Source: an uncultured bacterium (GTDB lineage Bacteria > Verrucomicrobiota > Verrucomicrobiia > CAIQCK01). From it: a stretch of DNA of 33,537 nt. Below the pieces are notes generated by a model. The model saw only the letters and a program-made list of their open reading frames with translations, had not been told where the DNA came from and did not search any database. Shown here in pieces: positions 31,740 to 33,537 of this stretch. The number at the start of each line of letters is the position of its first letter. Positions within the stretch are counted from its first letter, which is position 1. The DNA lies in assembly GCA_903870275.1 (NCBI GenBank), contig CAIQCK010000028.1, forward strand, positions 1 to 33,537, read 5' to 3'. The position numbers were made by a program, and so were the translations under genes.

Positions 31740-32091
31740 TCTCTGTGTCCTCTTTGGGTTTGTTTTTTGTCGAATTGCCCCAACCACGGGGCAAAACTGT
31801 TTTCGTTAGGAAAGGGGGACAAACGACGGCGCGGCAGTCGGATTTTTAACCGCCGGCGAAGAGATGCGCGCGCCCCGCGCGCGTCAGGAAAGCAGTCACG
31901 TGAAACCGGACACTCGACGTCCCCGGCCGCGCCCGAGGGTGCAGCCAAAGGGATTCAAACAAGTCGCATTCATGACTCAGCGATGTCCGTTACGCTGGCG
32001 GTAATCAACTCCATCCAGCGGCCATTGGCAAGAGTCAAAAACAACGTCCGGGACCGCCCATTGGGCCGCAATGAGAACCGGAGTTGACCGT

Positions 32092-32113
32092 AGAATGGAC
32101 ATTCCTGTCCGTT
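32092..32113. repeat. Diverged copy of the 22-bp REP-like hairpin
   Basis: These 22 bases match the right arm of the inverted repeat at 15345-15366 at 19 positions. Two of the three differences are paired: the stem changes from GGACT/AGTCC to GGACA/TGTCC, so the small hairpin is kept. Confidence 0.7.
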
Positions 32114-32164
32114 GGACTCCGTTCCTGGATTGAGCCGCGCGCAACTTCGCATCCGCGCCCGTTG

Positions 32165-32244
32165 GGTAGGGCGAGCCGTCCCTGGCGAACCGCGGCCTTT
32201 GGAACGTGAACGATTACGGCTCAGCGGGGACGCTTCGCCCTACC
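32165..32244. repeat. 18-bp inverted repeat with 16 matching positions
   Basis: The left arm (32165-32182) starts GGTAGGGCGAGCCGTCCC, and the right arm (32227-32244) is its reverse complement except at two adjacent positions. The 44 bp between them are not repeated elsewhere in the window. It may be a dispersed element or a terminator for the approaching RM remnant. Confidence 0.75.
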
Positions 32245-32275
32245 TCTGGGGCTTGATCGTGGCGCGTGTGCCGCC

Positions 32276-32304
32276 TTGAATTTTCGCGCCGTTTCCGATA
32301 CAAG
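32276..32304 (+). promoter_or_regulatory. Candidate promoter of the RM remnant and HEPN gene
   Basis: TTGAAT (32276-32281), a 17-nt spacer and TACAAG (32299-32304), close to the ATG at 32311. Its -35 is the same as that before pal. Moderate consensus match only. Confidence 0.35.
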
Positions 32305-32310
32305 AGCGGC

Positions 32311-32487
32311 ATGTCAATTCCCGCCGCGATCCAGGAATTGGTGGAGCGGTTCCAAAACAACCGCGACGCCTACCGCTCCGCCGCCTACAACGAAGCCCAG
32401 TGCCGGCAGGAATTCATCAACCCCTATGCCCTCTACGGCCTGACGGAGGACGAGATCAAGATCGTGCGAGGCGAATACAACTCATGA
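32311..32487 (+). pseudogene. Internally deleted Eco57I-like restriction-modification gene
   Basis: 58 residues from ATG 32311. The first 38 (MSIPAAIQELVERFQNNRDA and YNEAQCRQEFINP) look like the N-terminus of Eco57I/TaqI-type methylase-endonuclease proteins, which normally run to about 1,000 residues. The next segment, YALYGLTEDEIKIVRGEYNS, is the family's C-terminal tail. The middle has been deleted and the two ends joined in frame at about residue 38. The stop overlaps the ATG of the HEPN gene by 4 bp, so translating this remnant may help express that gene. Confidence 0.7.
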
Positions 32488-33212
32488 CTTTCACAGAAGG
32501 AAATACCCGATCATTCCACCGGTTCTTGAACACCGTGGGAAGGAGTATCGGACTCATCAAAGCCAGCCTTGATCTCTCCGCTCCTGCTGCTGGCAAAGGC
32601 CACGAAGACGCGGAAGTCGTTCGGGATGACATCATGCGTGCTGCTATTGTTTTGGCTGTGGCGGCAATGGACAACTATTTTACGAACAGGTTTGTCGAAA
32701 TGTTCATTCCGTTCCTAAAAACCAGAGGACCAACCAAAGGACTCTTGGACCTTCTCGGAAAAGCTGGTTTCGACACGAAACTAGCCTTGGAAATGCTGAC
32801 GATGGAAAGGCCGTATCGGCGCCTGCGGAGCTTGGTTGATTCCTACCTCGATCGTTTCGTAACGCAGAGATTTGAAGTAATTGATAGCTTATTTCTTGCT
32901 TACGGCGTCAAAAACTTTACCCATTCTGTTCAAGCGAAGATTGGTCGGAAAACATTGCTACGGAGCATCGAAATATTAGTAGAGAGAAGACATGCAATTG
33001 TTCATGGCGGAGACCTCAACGCACACAATTGCTTAGTTGACATTGACGGCTCCGAAGTGCTGCGCCGTATTACTGATATGGAGGTTTTTGTTACGGGTGC
33101 TGAAAAGTTCCTCAATTCGCTCGTGAGGGTGAAGAAGTTGCCTTCGCCGTCGGATTTATTGGAACGCGTTTGGCGTGAGGCATGGAAACCGCCCGATAGC
33201 CGCGCTTGCTAG
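32484..33212 (+). CDS. HEPN-domain protein (RiboL-PSP-HEPN-like), candidate RNase
   Basis: 242 residues. The C-terminal segment LLRSIEILVERRHAIVHGGD contains the HEPN catalytic signature Arg169-xxxx-His174 (RHAIVH), and the N-terminal helix DDIMRAAIVLAVAAMDNYFTNRF matches the RiboL-PSP-HEPN type. HEPN proteins of this kind are often metal-independent endoribonucleases in toxin-antitoxin, abortive-infection or RM-linked defence. No antitoxin is visible. The gene is visibly richer in A+T than its neighbours, and remnants of an RM gene lie on both sides, so transfer as part of a defence island is likely. Activity itself is not shown by sequence. Confidence 0.75.
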   Translation: MTFTEGNTRSFHRFLNTVGRSIGLIKASLDLSAPAAGKGHEDAEVVRDDIMRAAIVLAVAAMDNYFTNRFVEMFIPFLKTRGPTKGLLDLLGKAGFDTKLALEMLTMERPYRRLRSLVDSYLDRFVTQRFEVIDSLFLAYGVKNFTHSVQAKIGRKTLLRSIEILVERRHAIVHGGDLNAHNCLVDIDGSEVLRRITDMEVFVTGAEKFLNSLVRVKKLPSPSDLLERVWREAWKPPDSRAC

Positions 33213-33232
33213 AAAGCAGACGTAGTGCCGGG

Positions 33233-33361
33233 AAGGGAACGGTCGCCCAGAAGGCGCTGGAGCGGCAGATTGCGGCGACGGACGCCGGGATTGACCGGCA
33301 GGTGTATGCCCTCTACGGCCCGACGGAGGAGGAAGTGAAAATCGTGGAGGGTGCGGCATGA
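33233..33361 (+). pseudogene. C-terminal remnant of a second Eco57I-like RM protein
   Basis: The frame from 33200 to the stop at 33359-33361 is closed upstream by TAG at 33197. Its end reads ALERQIAATDAGIDRQVYAL then YGPTEEEVKIVEGAA, the same C-terminal region as the remnant at 32311-32487 but not identical to it. No start codon or body of the protein remains, so it is a gene fragment. Confidence 0.65.
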
Positions 33362-33463
33362 GTCGCGGAGCGACGTTAGACCATAGCCCACGGCGCAAGG
33401 GCGTGTTGCCCAAATCATTTTGGATTGAATGCCGGGAGGGCGGCAGGAGTCTAGAGAAGGCAT
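33358..33463. other. Junction region before the transposase, with a small palindrome
   Basis: An open frame from ATG 33358 overlaps the RM remnant stop by 4 bp and ends at 33474, but it reads like non-coding repeat DNA (MSRGATLDHSPRRKGVLPK). A small hairpin, GTCGC-GGA-GCGAC, lies at 33362-33374, and an insertion-sequence end could be here. I cannot mark its border. Confidence 0.35.
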
Positions 33464-33537
33464 ATGATGGGTGAGCAACAACCGCAAAAGGAACTCTTCA
33501 GTTACCACATCGATCTGGATCAGCGGGTGCGTGCCGA
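33464..33537 (+). mobile_element. 5' end of a transposase gene (truncated by the window)
   Basis: From the double ATG at 33464 the frame reads MMGEQQPQKELFSYHIDLDQ then RVRA and stays open to the edge. This opening, with LFSY(H/N)IDLDxRVRADHPLR-like sequence, resembles DUF772/IS5- or IS1182-like transposases. Only 24 residues are visible, so the family cannot be fixed. Confidence 0.55.

Larger units (their letters stand above)
31740..32275. other. Non-coding gap with dispersed repeats
   Basis: No gene is recognisable in this 536-bp stretch. It holds a 7-bp stem (TTGCCCC 31775-31781, GGGGCAA 31788-31794) in the rhodanese leader, a REP-like hairpin (32092-32113) and an inverted repeat (32165-32244). 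The rhodanese leader also contains AAACAAACCCAAA on the minus strand, similar to the TNPN repeat core. Confidence 0.6.

Overview
The window is G+C-rich bacterial chromosome, about 33.5 kb, densely coding on both strands. It encodes Gram-negative envelope systems (Tol-Pal, Mla/MCE lipid transport, LpxI/LpxB lipid A synthesis) together with a secreted PQQ-type beta-propeller, a GHL15-like secreted glycoside hydrolase and many repeat families in coding and intergenic DNA. This mix suggests a Verrucomicrobiota member of the Pedosphaera/Limisphaera type. That assignment is inference from gene content and repeat style; there is no rRNA here to confirm it. I saw no tRNA, rRNA or CRISPR array.

Left part (1-7100): the 3' end of a low-complexity gene rich in repeats; a DUF2905 membrane protein and an APC permease with a UspA-like tail; then, on the minus strand, amtB-glnK for ammonium uptake and nitrogen sensing, preceded by a textbook sigma-54 promoter and followed by an intrinsic terminator. 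queA (tRNA queuosine) and a RibD-type reductase follow on the plus strand. Heptamer repeats lie inside queA and immediately upstream of the reductase.

Centre-left (7137-11999, minus strand): a compact six-gene operon, STAS protein - MlaE permease - MlaF ATPase - MlaD/MCE protein - GAF/PP2C (RsbU-type) phosphatase - RsbW-type ATPase. It joins a lipid-transport ABC system to all three parts of a partner-switching phospho-relay. I consider this the most interesting system in the window.

Centre (12000-23327): a secreted GHL15-like protein, then about 1.2 kb of repeat-built DNA (a consensus-like promoter, a small ORF, TNPN-coding repeats, three arrays with 10-bp period and a perfect 22-bp inverted repeat). 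After it come a VOC protein, lpxI, a Gfo/Idh oxidoreductase and lpxB, a small membrane protein, ispA-type prenyl synthase (minus), a DUF2752 protein, a PfkB kinase and the PQQ-like protein.

Right part (23443-29540): a complete tolQ-tolR-tolA/tonB-like-tolB-pal cluster, a terminator, tatA and a tatC with a large periplasmic insertion, then a small coiled-coil protein. From 29562 to 31739 (minus) there are a multi-pass membrane protein, a periplasmic thioredoxin and a periplasmic rhodanese.

Right edge (31800-33537): an accessory patch with dispersed inverted repeats, two remnants of an Eco57I-like restriction-modification protein flanking an A+T-richer HEPN-domain gene, and the start of a transposase running off the window.
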